A program made the translations under genes and the position numbers. A DNA stretch of 64,000 nucleotides from Puccinia triticina (lineage: Eukaryota; Basidiomycota; Pucciniomycetes; Pucciniales; Pucciniaceae). The stretch's first letter is position 1. Each line of letters starts with the position of its first letter. Of this stretch, positions 45,297 to 55,093 are shown piece after piece. The notes beneath the pieces are model-generated. The model did no database searches and was not told the origin of the DNA. It was given only the letters and a program-made list of their open reading frames with translations. The stretch spans positions 6,882,001 through 6,946,000 of the forward strand of contig NC_070564.1 in NCBI RefSeq assembly GCF_026914185.1, written 5' to 3'.

Positions 45297-47502
45297 AAGG
45301 CTAGACAGGGGCGAGGAAGCTAAGGCAAGAGGAGTCCGACGGTGGGCAATGACGTGCGGCGATGTTGACAGAAGATCCGTGTGAGAGCGGAATGGGCGGA
45401 TGACGTGCATGGTTGTGGGAGCGGGGCTTGGTGGATGGTGTGCGTGAGAGGCGGGCGGAGGAGGATGGTTTTCTCTCTCATGTTGTTTTTCCTTTTTGTA
45501 CGGGGGGGGGGGGTGGGGGTGGGGGGGAATTCCCCCCCCCCATTCATCCATCTCATGTTTGTTTTTCTTTACGTACTTCTTGTTACTCTGGTACGGAGTT
45601 GTTACGGCGGAGATGTTACTACTTGCGGAGGAGTTGTTTTGACTTGTGGAGTTTGTCTTTTGTGTACTTTACGGTGGATTTCACGGTTTATTGCGGCTTT
45701 TCTACGTGTCTTTACAGTTATGTATACATTAATTTCCTTGCTCTTTGATCATTGCGCCCCTACACATACTTGAGGAGTGGAGCAAAGTTTCCCAGATCAC
45801 CCAACTTTACCTGGGAAACATCTTGGAGCAGCGGAGCTCCTGAAATTTCTACGCAGTGACCTCTTTTCCTCACCACAAGTGGGAGTCTGGCCGGTGTTTT
45901 GTTATGTTTGGCGGAACTTGGCTCTTGGCTTTGCATTTGGGTCTGCTGGGGTTGGCGGTTTCAAGTCTGGGGTGGGGGGATTGGCGTTTTACAATTGCAG
46001 ACTTTTTCTTACTGTTGCTTTTATATATTGCGGAGGGTGGTTTTGCATTGACAGAGGCGTTTCAGAGCTTGACAGGTTGGGTTATGGCGGCAGCGTGAGA
46101 GCGACGTTTATTATGTATTCTATTTATCCATGCTTTACGGATTTATGGCGCTGATGCCAGGTGGTCACGAACCAGGTGCACTATGGATGATTCACTTACG
46201 GTATTTTACCTCGGAGTGCTGTTTCTTTTCTCTTATGGATATCACTCACAAGGCGCGGGACTTACGCAGAACAAAGAGGTCATTTTTTACGTGTTTATTA
46301 CAGCGGGACTTTTTCTAGATATATACAAGACAAGATACGGACAATTGATAAGAAATGAACGGCGGGTCTGTTACTGCACGCTATTACCGCGGCGGGAGTG
46401 ATCTTGAGGAGCGCTGTCGGCGGGATCTAGTGGTTGAATGGGCAGAAAATTGATGGCGCGCATGCGGAAAACTTGATCTGAGCGGAGGATACTGTTGAAG
46501 TAGCAACCACGGTCCGGCGGCGGAAGATTGGAGCAAGTAAGCAGAAACTCAATGTGTTGATGGAGTTCTTTGATGCGCTTGGCAACAACACTCTCTTTGT
46601 AGGCCCTGAGGAAGTTGGGGTCAGCGGCGAGGCGCGGATTGTTAGGCAGAGGCGGAGATGGGGACTCTGGCAGAGCGGAGTTGCAGGTGGCTGAGTGGCT
46701 TCTTGAGGAGCGGAGTCACAATTGTTGAACTTGGTCCCTTCCAGAGAATTTGTGGGTGTAGAGGACCGCTTGGCAGCCGGTGTGGTGTTGGGAGCGTGTT
46801 TGGCTTACAGCAAAAGAGTTAGGAGACAACGGTCAACGGCAAACGGAGCGGAGCAATGGAATAAGAAACACTTACGTGGATCAGACGGGTGGTTTTGGTT
46901 TGGAGCCAAAGAACGGGGCGGAGAATCATCTATTGAAATATGGCGCTGGCGACAAGGGATTGGTGATGGAGGAGTTTGGCAGAGCGGTGTTCTTGGTTGC
47001 AACGGATATGGTGCCTTTTGAGAAGGTGGAGAATGATGAGATGCCTCTTGAGGAGGCGGATGGGTGGTTTTTTAGCATTGTTCTTGAGCGCGAAGACCAG
47101 TGGCGAGGTGTTCTGCAAAGCGTTCATCAACTAGAGGCTTGCATAGGTTGTGTTTCTGGCTCCAACGACGCATTGAGTTGGCCCAGGCTGCGGCGGTAGC
47201 ATAGTGGCTAAGGACGGGCTCAGGGGTCAGCAGGTTACAAGTGTGATTGTAAACTCAAGGAGATGGTGATTGTTGTCAAGGAGGAGTAACAACGTGCAGA
47301 GGCAACGGAGGTGCATGTGTGGACCGACGGGTTTGGCTGGATTTCTCTCAAGGAGGAGGGGTTCCGAGCGCGGGCGTAGACAATTTCAATGGATTCCAAG
47401 TCAGAGGAGATGAGGGTGGAAGGTCTGTCTTTTGGGTTTTGGATGGACGGCTAGGCCCTTTGTTAGTGGCGGATCGTTTTCTTGGATTTTCTGGATTGGA
47501 TG
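45297..47502. other. Degenerate region with poly-G palindrome
   Basis: Overlapping plus-strand ORFs (45381-46401 and 46722-47199) show no domain. GCGGAG-rich sequence recurs throughout. A homopolymer palindrome GGGGGGGAATTCCCCCCC lies at about 45524-45541 after a 13-base G run. Because an LTR remnant follows at 47503, this may be the decayed interior of a retroelement related to the one at 49-58 kb. Confidence 0.3.
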
Positions 47503-47780
47503 GTGTGGTGTTCAAACCAGTACAGGCCCTCCAGATCATCAAAATCATCAAGTCAGCAAGATCAGCAATCTCACCAGCAAGACCCTGCAGCCTCAAGATT
47601 CTCAAGATCCCTCAAGAAGATCTCTTCTCATACTTTCTCACTTCCTCAAGATTCTCAATCCCTCCCAGTTTCTCTTTTCCTTTCTTGGTCCTAACACATG
47701 TGTCATGTGGGTTTTGTTTTGTTTCATTTATCTTGTTTTTGTTTTCTTTTTAGATTCTTTATCATTTGATTGTGTGTTCC
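47503..47780 (+). mobile_element. LTR fragment related to the 914-bp LTRs
   Basis: It begins TGTGGTGTTC and shares the order of AGCAAGATCA, CCTCAAGATTC, CTCAAGATCCCTC, CTTTCTTGGTCCTAACACA and TGTGGGTTT with the LTR at 49176, but is diverged and shortened. It is truncated on the right near a CACTCCAAAAA-repeat element. Confidence 0.55.
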
Positions 47781-48007
47781 CTTTTCTCAGGGTCAGCCTA
47801 AATGCACTCCAAAAATTCACTTCATGCACTCCACATTTTTGGCTTTGGGGAGTGGGTACTCCAAAAATATTGGAGTGCTGTGATTTTGCCCTCCAAATTC
47901 TGTTGAGTTGTCTGTTAGTCTGCTACCATGATGTATCACCACAGTATGGAGGGCTGTCGGATCGACCCATGAGCACTACCAACCAACCACCTAGCTGGCA
48001 GCCACAA

Positions 48008-48092
48008 GCGTCTGTAGCCTAGTTGGTAAAGGCAGCACTCTAGTATGTGTCTCAGCATAGCTGAGGTTGTGAGTTCGACTCTCACCAGACAC
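48008..48092 (+). tRNA. tRNA-like sequence with long variable arm (pseudogene or SINE head)
   Basis: The 85-nt stretch has an A-box (TAGCCTAGTTGG) and a B-box (GAGTTCGACTC), a perfect T-arm (GTGAG/CTCAC), a D-stem (GCC/GGC), a six-of-seven acceptor stem (GCGTCTG with CAGACAC) and a long variable hairpin (CTCAGC-ATA-GCTGAG), as in class II tRNAs (Ser, Leu). The anticodon arm pairs poorly (GCAC/GTGT around an 8-nt loop), so no anticodon is assigned. It lies among CACTCCAAAAA-type repeats, which suggests a tRNA-derived mobile sequence. Confidence 0.5.
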
Positions 48093-48359
48093 ATCTTCAT
48101 TTTACAGTCTCTACAAATTCATGGAGTCTCCATAGGGGCACTCCATTTATTTTTGAGTACAGCCTCAGGCCAGGGTAAGCCAAAACTTACCAAAATAAGG
48201 GAGTGCAGCTAGATACACTCCAAAAAAAATGGAGTATACATCCAGGCACTCACTTTTTGAGCAAAGGGTTTTGGCTATGCACTCCAGTTGGCACAATTTC
48301 AACTGGAGTGCATTGAAGTACACTCCATTCCACTCTTTTGTGGAGTGCCCACCTGGCCC

Positions 48360-48870
48360 CAGACTGGCCATCAAGAGGAGTACAGACCCCACTTGATGAC
48401 CAGTCATCAAGATGAACAGTCATCAAGCGGAGGACACATCCTGCTGGTTGACCGGTCATTGGGTGGGGTACATATCCCTTGATGACTGGCCATCAAGTGC
48501 ACATCCCACTCAATGACCGGTCAACCAGCGGGATGTGTACCCCACTCAATGGCCGGTCATCCAGCGGATCACACACCCTGCTGGTTGACCAGTCATTGGG
48601 CGGAGCACACCCTGCTGGTTGACTGGCGAGTTTGATGTGCACTTGATTGGCAATCATCAAGCAAGGTGTGTTCTTGGCTCAATGACAGGCAATTGAACGG
48701 AATACACATCTGGCTTGATGACCGGCCATTGAGTGTGAACATCACACTCAATGGTTGGTCAGCAAACAAGGTGTGTACTCCGCTCAATTACCGGTCATTG
48801 GGGTACACATCCCACTCAATGACCGGTCATCAAGCGGGTTGTGTGCTCTGCCCAATGACCGGTGTGGTGA
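48360..48870. repeat. GACCGGTCAT palindromic repeat array
   Basis: Irregular repeats of GACCGGTCATCAAG, CACTCAATGACCGGTCA and CAGCGGGATGTGTAC, related to the array at 3.6-4.5 kb. Preceding CACTCCAAAAA/TGGAGTGC inverted repeats (47.8-48.35 kb) seem to be another foldback. Confidence 0.65.
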
Positions 48871-48884
48871 TCAATTCTGGAACA

Positions 48885-49095
48885 CGTGTCAAATTGTCCA
48901 CGGAGCAATCAGTGCGGCACACAGGCGGTGCGGAAAGGAGCAGAGCGGAGCGCAGAACTGAATGCGGTGGCGCGCAGAGCTCGACGGCAGAACTGGACTC
49001 AAACTGAGCAGGCCAGCGCGGACTGGATAGCAGAGGTGGTGATTGGGAGAAGCTGTGACAGCCAAAAGGGCGGCGTGTGGGATCCTGACATCATT
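48885..49095. repeat. Dispersed repeat, copy 2
   Basis: The partner of 45090-45296, with the same ordered blocks ending GGCGGCGTGTGGGATCC. Confidence 0.5.
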
Positions 49096-49175
49096 TGAGG
49101 GAGTCCTCCCACACATCTAGTAGATTGATGACTGGGAAGAAATCCTCCCAGTCATCAATATAATTGCTGACCCGG

Positions 49176-50089
49176 TGTGGTGGCCCCTCTCGTGGCCAGC
49201 TAGTCAGGAACATCTCCGCCGCCAGCAAGATCATCAAGACTCAACTTCCCTCTCACGCTTCAAGACTCAAGAATCCACCGTCAAACCTCAAGATCCCTCT
49301 CCATCACCTTCTTACTTTCAACTGGCTCTATCTTCAAGATCTTCCCCTCCCCCTTCTCTCTTTCTACTCCCCCCTTTTCAACACTTTTTTCCCATTTCCT
49401 TTCTTTCTCAGTTTCCCAGCCTCTTCATCTTTCTTGGTCCTAACACAGCACCTGCTGTGGGTTTATTTCCTTGTTTGTTTCTGGCTTCTTTTCTTTCTGT
49501 TTGGTTTGTCTGGTTTGAGTGTTTTCTGGCTTTTCCTTTCTTGCTGCTTTTCCTTCTTCTCCATGCCTCTTTTCCTTCTATCTCATCTCACTGTGATTTC
49601 CTCATTTCTTTGTGTTGTGTTTCCTTTTCCTGCTTCTGTTGCTTGTTGTGTGTGTGTGCGCGCGTAGCGCGCGGAGGAGATGATGAAATACACGTGACAT
49701 GTGGCTCTCCCGGAGTCCAAGTTCGCCGAACTTGGATGATGGGAGAGGCATGGCATTCTGATCCCCAGAATACGGACCATCAAGAGTATATCAATCATAT
49801 CTTCAGAGTTCAAACCTTCGAGCTCAGCTCGCCGATCTTTCTTCATCTAGAGTTTTCGCAATCCCCCTTCTTTCTCTTCGTTAAGATCACCTCCTACCCC
49901 CCCTTCAACAACAACAAACAACCGCCGCCGAGGATCCAGACCCCGGCGAACCTCTCAAAACCACCTAACCCCAAAGCTATCACCGATCTCATCCGCGCTC
50001 ACCTTCACGGACCATCACCTCGAGGGCAGCCTAAACAGCAAACATCCCCTCAACCGACTGCCACCGCTAGTACGGACAGGAGTCCCTCA
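49176..50089 (+). repeat. 5' LTR, 914 bp
   Basis: Begins TGTGGTGGCCCC and ends GTCCCTCA. The centre is strongly pyrimidine-rich, with a (TG)n(CG)n stretch near 49650. Confidence 0.92.
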
Positions 50090-50091
50090 TT

Positions 50092-50141
50092 TGGTCCCCC
50101 GAGCCGGGATCGAACCAGCGACCTCAAGATTTACAGTCTCG
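50092..50141 (-). promoter_or_regulatory. Extended primer-binding region = complement of tRNA-Tyr 3' half
   Basis: Two bases after the LTR the sequence TGGTCCCCCGAGCCGGGATC begins. Read on the minus strand, about 50 nt give the 3' half of a tRNA ending in CCA: T-arm GGTTCGATCCC and anticodon loop CTGTAAA (GUA, tyrosine), with anticodon stem CGAGA/TCTTG. Similarity stops at about position 26-27 of the tRNA. No intron follows the anticodon, although nuclear tRNA-Tyr genes usually carry one, so the copy fits a mature tRNA. Confidence 0.75.
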
Positions 50142-50256
50142 GACTGTGGTTTTGAGGCCGTTTGGCGGTTATAATTTGCCATATTTTCTTTCGGATCCCT
50201 TTTTCTTTTTTTTTCTTTTTTTTGGTGTTCAGCAGCGGGGCATAGGAGAGGTAGAA

Positions 50257-50360
50257 GTAAGTCCCCTCCAACTCAGTTGCACCTCAGAGGTTTCTACATT
50301 GTCAAAACAACCTAGCCACTCCGTGAGCCATCCTCGATATCCGATCTTTTTTTCCCATAG
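50257..50360 (+). other. Intron-like module 1 (5' leader)
   Basis: Begins GTAAGTCCCCTCC, contains TTGTCAAAACA and CCGTGAGCC, and ends with a pyrimidine tract plus CCCATAG, 12 bases before the gag ATG. It probably is a genuine 5' UTR intron. Four related copies occur downstream. Confidence 0.6.
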
Positions 50361-50372
50361 GCTCTGTTTACG

Positions 50373-52544
50373 ATGGCCGACCTCAACCCCGATCCCCCTC
50401 GCGGGAGGATGATCAAGATCAAGCCGCAAGACAAGAGCTTGAAGTTTGCGGGCTCCGACGTGGAGCAATTCCTGGACGACTACGAGCTCGCGGCGGAGCT
50501 GGATGGGGCGTCGGACTATGACAAGGCCCGCCAGATCGGGGCCTTTGTGGAGACGGGAGAGACGAGAACAATCCTCGCAACTCTCGATGGTTACAAGCCT
50601 CCCGACTGGACCAAACTCAAAGCGGCGATGCTGAGTTACTGGGTCGATGTCGACAAAGCGTTGTTTACCGAAAGGGACATCACTAGTCTGGTCGACTCTT
50701 GGGTGAAAAAGGGCGGGGTGTCGTCGTTATCGGATTACCACGGGTTCCGCAAGGCCTGGGATCCAATTCAGGCCTACTTGGTATCTAAGGGTCACGTCGA
50801 TTCGGCTGAGGAGCTCAAGAAGGCGTTCTATCAGGCGTTCTCTGAGGGTTTCCAGGGCCGGATCCGAGATCAAATGATCAAGGACAATACTTTGGTGGTC
50901 ACAACTGACAATCGCGCACGGCTTCCGGCTTTTGCGGTACTTCGCGCCGCAATTGATACTGTCATGAAGGGTCAAATTTCACTCACATTCGAAGACACTC
51001 GATCGGCAGCCCCCGTCTCGTCGCCCTTTCAGGAGGCGAACGAAATCATGAAGAAGATGGGGTCCGACAAGCGCCCCACAGCATCCTCTTCCGACTCTAA
51101 GCCTGAAGCCTCCGTGGACGAACTCACGAGGATGTTCAAGGCTTTTGAACAGTACATGAAGCAGGGGGGCGGAAAATCGGGAACATCGGCCGACCGTGGG
51201 CCAATGATTTGCTACTACTGTCACCGCGAAAATCACGGGACCTTGCGCTGCGCCGAGCTGCAGAAAGATCAGGACGCTGGGCTAGTTGAGAAGAAGGGCA
51301 ACAACTTCTTTTTGCCCAACGGGGCGCTCATCCCGTTCGATCGTACTCGCCCAATCCGCCACGTAGTGGCGTCGTTTCAACCAAATCAGTCGTCGAGCTC
51401 TCGTCCCCAGTCTCCTGGACCACGTTCGTCGACTCACTCCGCCTCTGTGGAGTTCAAGGCCAGCTGCGGGTCTCTAGAGCAGTGGTACCCCCCAGCGGTT
51501 TCATCCCAATCATTCTCGGGCAGTTACGAGTCGGAAGCAGCTGGGAAGAAGCGGCACGAGGAGTCTAGGCCGTATAAGGCTCCTTTGGCACCGCCCTCTC
51601 AGGTAAAACGACAGCTACGGAAGCCGGCGACTGCTCCTAGCGGTCCCAGCGAGTCGGAACCAGCGGAAGAGCAGGAGCTTTTCGATCGGATCATGAACGA
51701 TCCCGATCCCAGGTCTTCTACGCCAAAAGGCACTCCCAGCAGGCCAGCAACGCCGCCTAAAGTCACGAGCTCTCAACCCAAGGTCCGTTTCGAGCGAGAC
51801 GTCTCACGAGACCATCCGGACGCTGTCGAGGGTTTCGTCAAGAAGATTTTTGACCTCCCAGTTTCGACAACTGTTGCTGAGATTTGCTCAGTTTCCCCGG
51901 CAGTATCAGACGGTGTTAAGAAATGGGTCTCACGGCGCCGCGTGGAGGTGGGCCCAGAAGAACTGAAAGTGCACTCGGGCACTTTGGCGGAAGGCCGGGA
52001 GTTTAGAGAATCGGAGGTGAACCCCTGTCTCTACTCCTGCCCACTGGGCTATCTCACTTGTCTTATCGGAGCAGGGGAGAGCGCGGGCTCTCCGCTGATC
52101 GACTCGGGTTCGCAGCTGAATATCATATCCGACAGTATGGCGAATCAATTCAACTTGACGCCGCGCGTCAACTTCAGCTCTGCGGTCTACGGCATCAACA
52201 ACCAGGCCTGCGAGTTGATTGGGGTTGCTGAGGACGTTCCGGTTCGAGTGGGCAAGAGCATCGTGGGCTACTGCCACTTCTGGATTACCCGTCAAGACAG
52301 CCCTTTCATCCTAGGCCGGCCGTTCCTTATGGATTTCGAGGCAACGCTCTTGTTCTCTCCCACGGCAGGAGAGCGGATCATCCTCCCCGATTCTGAAGGA
52401 CGGAACATTGAGTTCTCACTCTGTCCCATCGAAAAAGGCCGGTGGGAGCGGGAATTTCCGGCACACGGGCGAAAGGCTGTTCTCACTCACTGCGGGCGCG
52501 TCATGGAGTTGCCCGAGGGGGAGGAGCATCTCTCTTTTTTATGA
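50373..52544 (+). CDS. gag: Gag-protease polyprotein of the gypsy element
   Basis: 723 residues from the first ATG after the leader. Residues about 20-210 form a helical Gag core (FAGSDVEQFLDDYELAAELD, LKAAMLSYW). A CCHC knuckle (CYYCHRENHGTLRC) lies near residue 280, then a Pro/Ser-rich linker with basic patches. The C-terminal 170 residues hold an aspartic protease with the active-site motif SPLIDSGSQLNII and the FILGRPFL flap-distal motif. Gag packages element RNA; the protease would cleave the polyprotein. The frame ends TCT TTT TTA TGA, the site of a putative -1 shift into pol. It is intact. Confidence 0.9.
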   Translation: MADLNPDPPRGRMIKIKPQDKSLKFAGSDVEQFLDDYELAAELDGASDYDKARQIGAFVETGETRTILATLDGYKPPDWTKLKAAMLSYWVDVDKALFTERDITSLVDSWVKKGGVSSLSDYHGFRKAWDPIQAYLVSKGHVDSAEELKKAFYQAFSEGFQGRIRDQMIKDNTLVVTTDNRARLPAFAVLRAAIDTVMKGQISLTFEDTRSAAPVSSPFQEANEIMKKMGSDKRPTASSSDSKPEASVDELTRMFKAFEQYMKQGGGKSGTSADRGPMICYYCHRENHGTLRCAELQKDQDAGLVEKKGNNFFLPNGALIPFDRTRPIRHVVASFQPNQSSSSRPQSPGPRSSTHSASVEFKASCGSLEQWYPPAVSSQSFSGSYESEAAGKKRHEESRPYKAPLAPPSQVKRQLRKPATAPSGPSESEPAEEQELFDRIMNDPDPRSSTPKGTPSRPATPPKVTSSQPKVRFERDVSRDHPDAVEGFVKKIFDLPVSTTVAEICSVSPAVSDGVKKWVSRRRVEVGPEELKVHSGTLAEGREFRESEVNPCLYSCPLGYLTCLIGAGESAGSPLIDSGSQLNIISDSMANQFNLTPRVNFSSAVYGINNQACELIGVAEDVPVRVGKSIVGYCHFWITRQDSPFILGRPFLMDFEATLLFSPTAGERIILPDSEGRNIEFSLCPIEKGRWEREFPAHGRKAVLTHCGRVMELPEGEEHLSFL
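52535..52541 (+). promoter_or_regulatory. -1 ribosomal frameshift site T TTT TTA
   Basis: The heptamer lies in the correct phase of the Gag frame (xxT TTT TTA) directly before the Gag stop TGA. A one-base backward slip enters the long pol frame at ATG AGT. This is the canonical X XXY YYZ type. A downstream stimulatory structure was not demonstrated. Confidence 0.75.
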
Positions 52545-55093
52545 GTGGAGTTGGCTTGTTGTCCGGCAGCAATAATCTAGGGCCTCGCATGCTGTCCGGG
52601 AAACCAACTCACCCCTCAGAGGCCCACGGTAGCGTTTGCTTTCTTTCTTCGGTTCGGTCTGCTTCTTCTATCTCGCCTGTCGAAAACGTTAAAAGTCAAA
52701 AACATCCACAAAATCGAAAACCAATAAAAAACACCAACCTTCCGCCATTTCGGTCTCCGTTTCCGCTACTTCCTGAATCTTTCTCACTCGATCCGGCAAA
52801 AAGGATTCGCCGGGCGCTCGCGTCAAGCGCAAATGGTGGGTGGCATCATGGGGTTCCCGCGGGGGCACAAAGTGTAGAAGTAAGTCCCCTCCATGGTATG
52901 CATCCCCGGGTAGACTCTACCGTCTTGTCAAAAACATTACCTCTGGCCACACATGTGAGCGACTCGTCGGATCCTTGTTTGTCTTCCAGTCTAGGCAACT
53001 TTTCGCTTCATCATCGTCGTCTCCGCGATGAGAATAAACTACGCATCAATTCTCGTCTCCGGGAAGAGAATAAACTAACCCGGTCCATTGAGACTCTCTG
53101 CAACGAGGCTAATCTAGTTCCGTCTATCGAGACCCTCCGCAATGAGGATAAACTTCACTACCTCCGCGACAAGGGTAAACTAAAGATCCTCCGCAATGAG
53201 GGTAAACTACTTTCTCTATCTACGAAGGCTCGGGCGTTTGAGGAGGATCCAGGGACTTTGCGGAGGCTGGGAGAGGTAAAAGTAAGTTCTCTCCAATCAT
53301 GCACCTCCGGGCTAGATGCCACGTCAATGTCAAAAACTCTACCGCGTGCCACTGTTGTGAGCCTCCAAGGACCCCTTTCTTCTGTCACCACTGTAGATGG
53401 TACAACTCTGCGTCAAGATGACCTCCGGGAGGAGGCACTACCCCTGTTCCGACTCAGGAGGGCCTCGTCTCCGGCGAATGGTGTTTCTATCCCTTCTGGC
53501 GACTCATCACTCCGCAAGGAGTCTAAACTAGATTCTCATTGGGTGGACTGCGAGGGCGGCATGGTGGAGTTCAGGATGGCGCGGAGGCTGGGAGAGGTAA
53601 AAGTAAGTTCCTCCCAATGTGCACCTCCGGGGGTAGATACCCACAACGTTGTCAAAGCAATACCTTGTGCCACACTCGTGAGCCTCGCCCCGCCATCTGG
53701 TTTGTCTTATGCAGATAAAGCGGCTTTCGAGGAACCGGCCGAGCTACGGACGTGGAGCCTGCTCCAGTGTGGTCTCAGTTATCGTGCCCAGGCCACACTT
53801 CTAGATGCCTGGAGGAGCGGAGAGTACTTGGTGTTCGCAGCCAAGTACAAGCCGGTCGCGCGCAAGATCAAGCCCGTCAATGTGCCAATGCCGCAGGGAC
53901 TCAATCCGCCGCTGCAACGGCCTCCCCTTTCTCGTGATCCGTATCAGGGACTGTCCCGCTCGTTGGCGGGGCCCTTTGTTCCCAAAGGAAGAGTTACGGC
54001 GGAGCGTCTCTTGGTAGTCAATTTTGGGCCCGAGGGCTGGTTGTATCCGGACGAGCTTAATCTCATCAAGAATGTTCTTGCGGAGCGCAACGGGGCCATC
54101 GCTTTCAACGAAGGGGAGCGCGGGCTGTTGAAAGACTCTTACGGGCTGCCCTACGTCATTCCGGTCATTGAACACGAACCCTGGCAGAAGCGCAAAATCC
54201 CAATTCTGGCCGCAAAGCTTGAAGAGTATACCAAGCTGATCAGAGAGCGAGTCCGTACCGGCCTATACGAGCAGTCAACTTCCTCATACTCAAGTCCGGT
54301 CTTCTGTGTCCTCAAAGGCAACGGCAAACTTCGGATTGTCCATGATCTTCAGCCTCTAAATAAAGTCACGGTCAAGGATGCGGGCGTGCCACCGGCCACC
54401 GAAGAGTTTGTGGAGTCATTTTCAGGGCGTGCATGCTACGGGCTTGGCGACATCATGGGCGGCTACGACGAGCGTGCGCTAGATCCGATCTCTCGACCTC
54501 TGACCACTTTTGAAACCCCATTGGGCAGGTTCCAGCTCACGCGTCTTCCGCAGGGTGCTACTAATTCAGTTGCCGTCTACCAAGCGCAGATGATGTGGAT
54601 CCTGCAGGAGGAGATTCCGGACCACGCAGGCATTTTCATCGACGATGGGGGCATCAAGGGCCCCGTTTCGGATTACAACAACAAGCTCCTTCCTTGGCAC
54701 TCTGGTATTCGGCGTTTCATTTGGGAATATGCAGAGACGCTGGAGCGGATTCTCTTTCGAATTGAGGAGTCAGGTTTGACTGTATCGGCATCAAAACTAG
54801 CGGCGTGCGTCCCCGCTCTTGAGATCGTCGGGCATGTTGTGTGCAAGGAGGGACGGCGGATGGCAAAGAGTAAAGTCAATAAAATACTCTCGTGGCCGAC
54901 TCCAGTCAATGCTACCGAGGTTCGGGGTTTCTTAGGCGTGGTGGTGTATGTTCGCATTTTCATCCCCTCCCTCTCCCAAATCTGTGTTCCTCTTCGACGT
55001 CTGACGCGCAAAGACGCGGACTTTGTTTGGTCGGCGGATTGCGAGGCGGCGTTGAGGCGCTCAAGGTCTGCGTGGGCAGGGACATTGTCCTAG
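52541..55093 (+). CDS. pol: Pol, first part: linker and reverse transcriptase
   Basis: The frame is -1 relative to Gag. The first 390 or so codons are not recognised as enzyme. They contain LRNEGKL-type repeats (53.0-53.2 kb) and three copies of an intron-like module. From about 53.7 kb RT begins: FGPEGWLYPDELNLIKNVL, PVIEHEPWQKRKIP, SPVFCVLKGNGKLRIVHDL, LTRLPQGATNS, and the catalytic FIDDGGIKG at about 54634-54660 (F-I-D-D instead of Y-x-D-D). Near 55050 a single missing base in a run after GCGGCG shifts the frame, and it stops at 55093 inside the RT/RNase H boundary. The upstream RT is complete. Confidence 0.8.
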   Translation: MSGVGLLSGSNNLGPRMLSGKPTHPSEAHGSVCFLSSVRSASSISPVENVKSQKHPQNRKPIKNTNLPPFRSPFPLLPESFSLDPAKRIRRALASSANGGWHHGVPAGAQSVEVSPLHGMHPRVDSTVLSKTLPLATHVSDSSDPCLSSSLGNFSLHHRRLRDENKLRINSRLREENKLTRSIETLCNEANLVPSIETLRNEDKLHYLRDKGKLKILRNEGKLLSLSTKARAFEEDPGTLRRLGEVKVSSLQSCTSGLDATSMSKTLPRATVVSLQGPLSSVTTVDGTTLRQDDLREEALPLFRLRRASSPANGVSIPSGDSSLRKESKLDSHWVDCEGGMVEFRMARRLGEVKVSSSQCAPPGVDTHNVVKAIPCATLVSLAPPSGLSYADKAAFEEPAELRTWSLLQCGLSYRAQATLLDAWRSGEYLVFAAKYKPVARKIKPVNVPMPQGLNPPLQRPPLSRDPYQGLSRSLAGPFVPKGRVTAERLLVVNFGPEGWLYPDELNLIKNVLAERNGAIAFNEGERGLLKDSYGLPYVIPVIEHEPWQKRKIPILAAKLEEYTKLIRERVRTGLYEQSTSSYSSPVFCVLKGNGKLRIVHDLQPLNKVTVKDAGVPPATEEFVESFSGRACYGLGDIMGGYDERALDPISRPLTTFETPLGRFQLTRLPQGATNSVAVYQAQMMWILQEEIPDHAGIFIDDGGIKGPVSDYNNKLLPWHSGIRRFIWEYAETLERILFRIEESGLTVSASKLAACVPALEIVGHVVCKEGRRMAKSKVNKILSWPTPVNATEVRGFLGVVVYVRIFIPSLSQICVPLRRLTRKDADFVWSADCEAALRRSRSAWAGTLS
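52880..52989 (+). other. Intron-like module 2
   Basis: Begins GTAAGTCCCCTCC, contains CTTGTCAAAAACA and ATGTGAGC, and ends TTTGTCTTCCAG. It is open in the pol frame, so it may be read through or spliced. Confidence 0.5.
53282..53396 (+). other. Intron-like module 3
   Basis: Begins GTAAGTTCTCTCC after GAGAGGTAAAA, contains TGTCAAAAACTC and TTGTGAGCC, and ends CACCACTGTAG. It is in the same pol phase as modules 2 and 4. Confidence 0.5.
53603..53714 (+). other. Intron-like module 4
   Basis: Begins GTAAGTTCCTCCC after GAGAGGTAAAA, contains TTGTCAAAGCA and TCGTGAGCC, and ends TCTTATGCAG. It immediately precedes the recognisable RT region. Confidence 0.5.

Noticed and set aside
47195..47270. tRNA gene (A-box-like TAGCATAGTGG near 47200)
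   Set aside because: No B-box, T-arm or acceptor pairing follows.
49175..50155. 326-codon ORF across the 5' LTR (and the 356-codon copy at the 3' LTR)
   Set aside because: It lies in the LTR, is identical in both LTRs, and is driven by pyrimidine-rich low-complexity sequence; not a gene.
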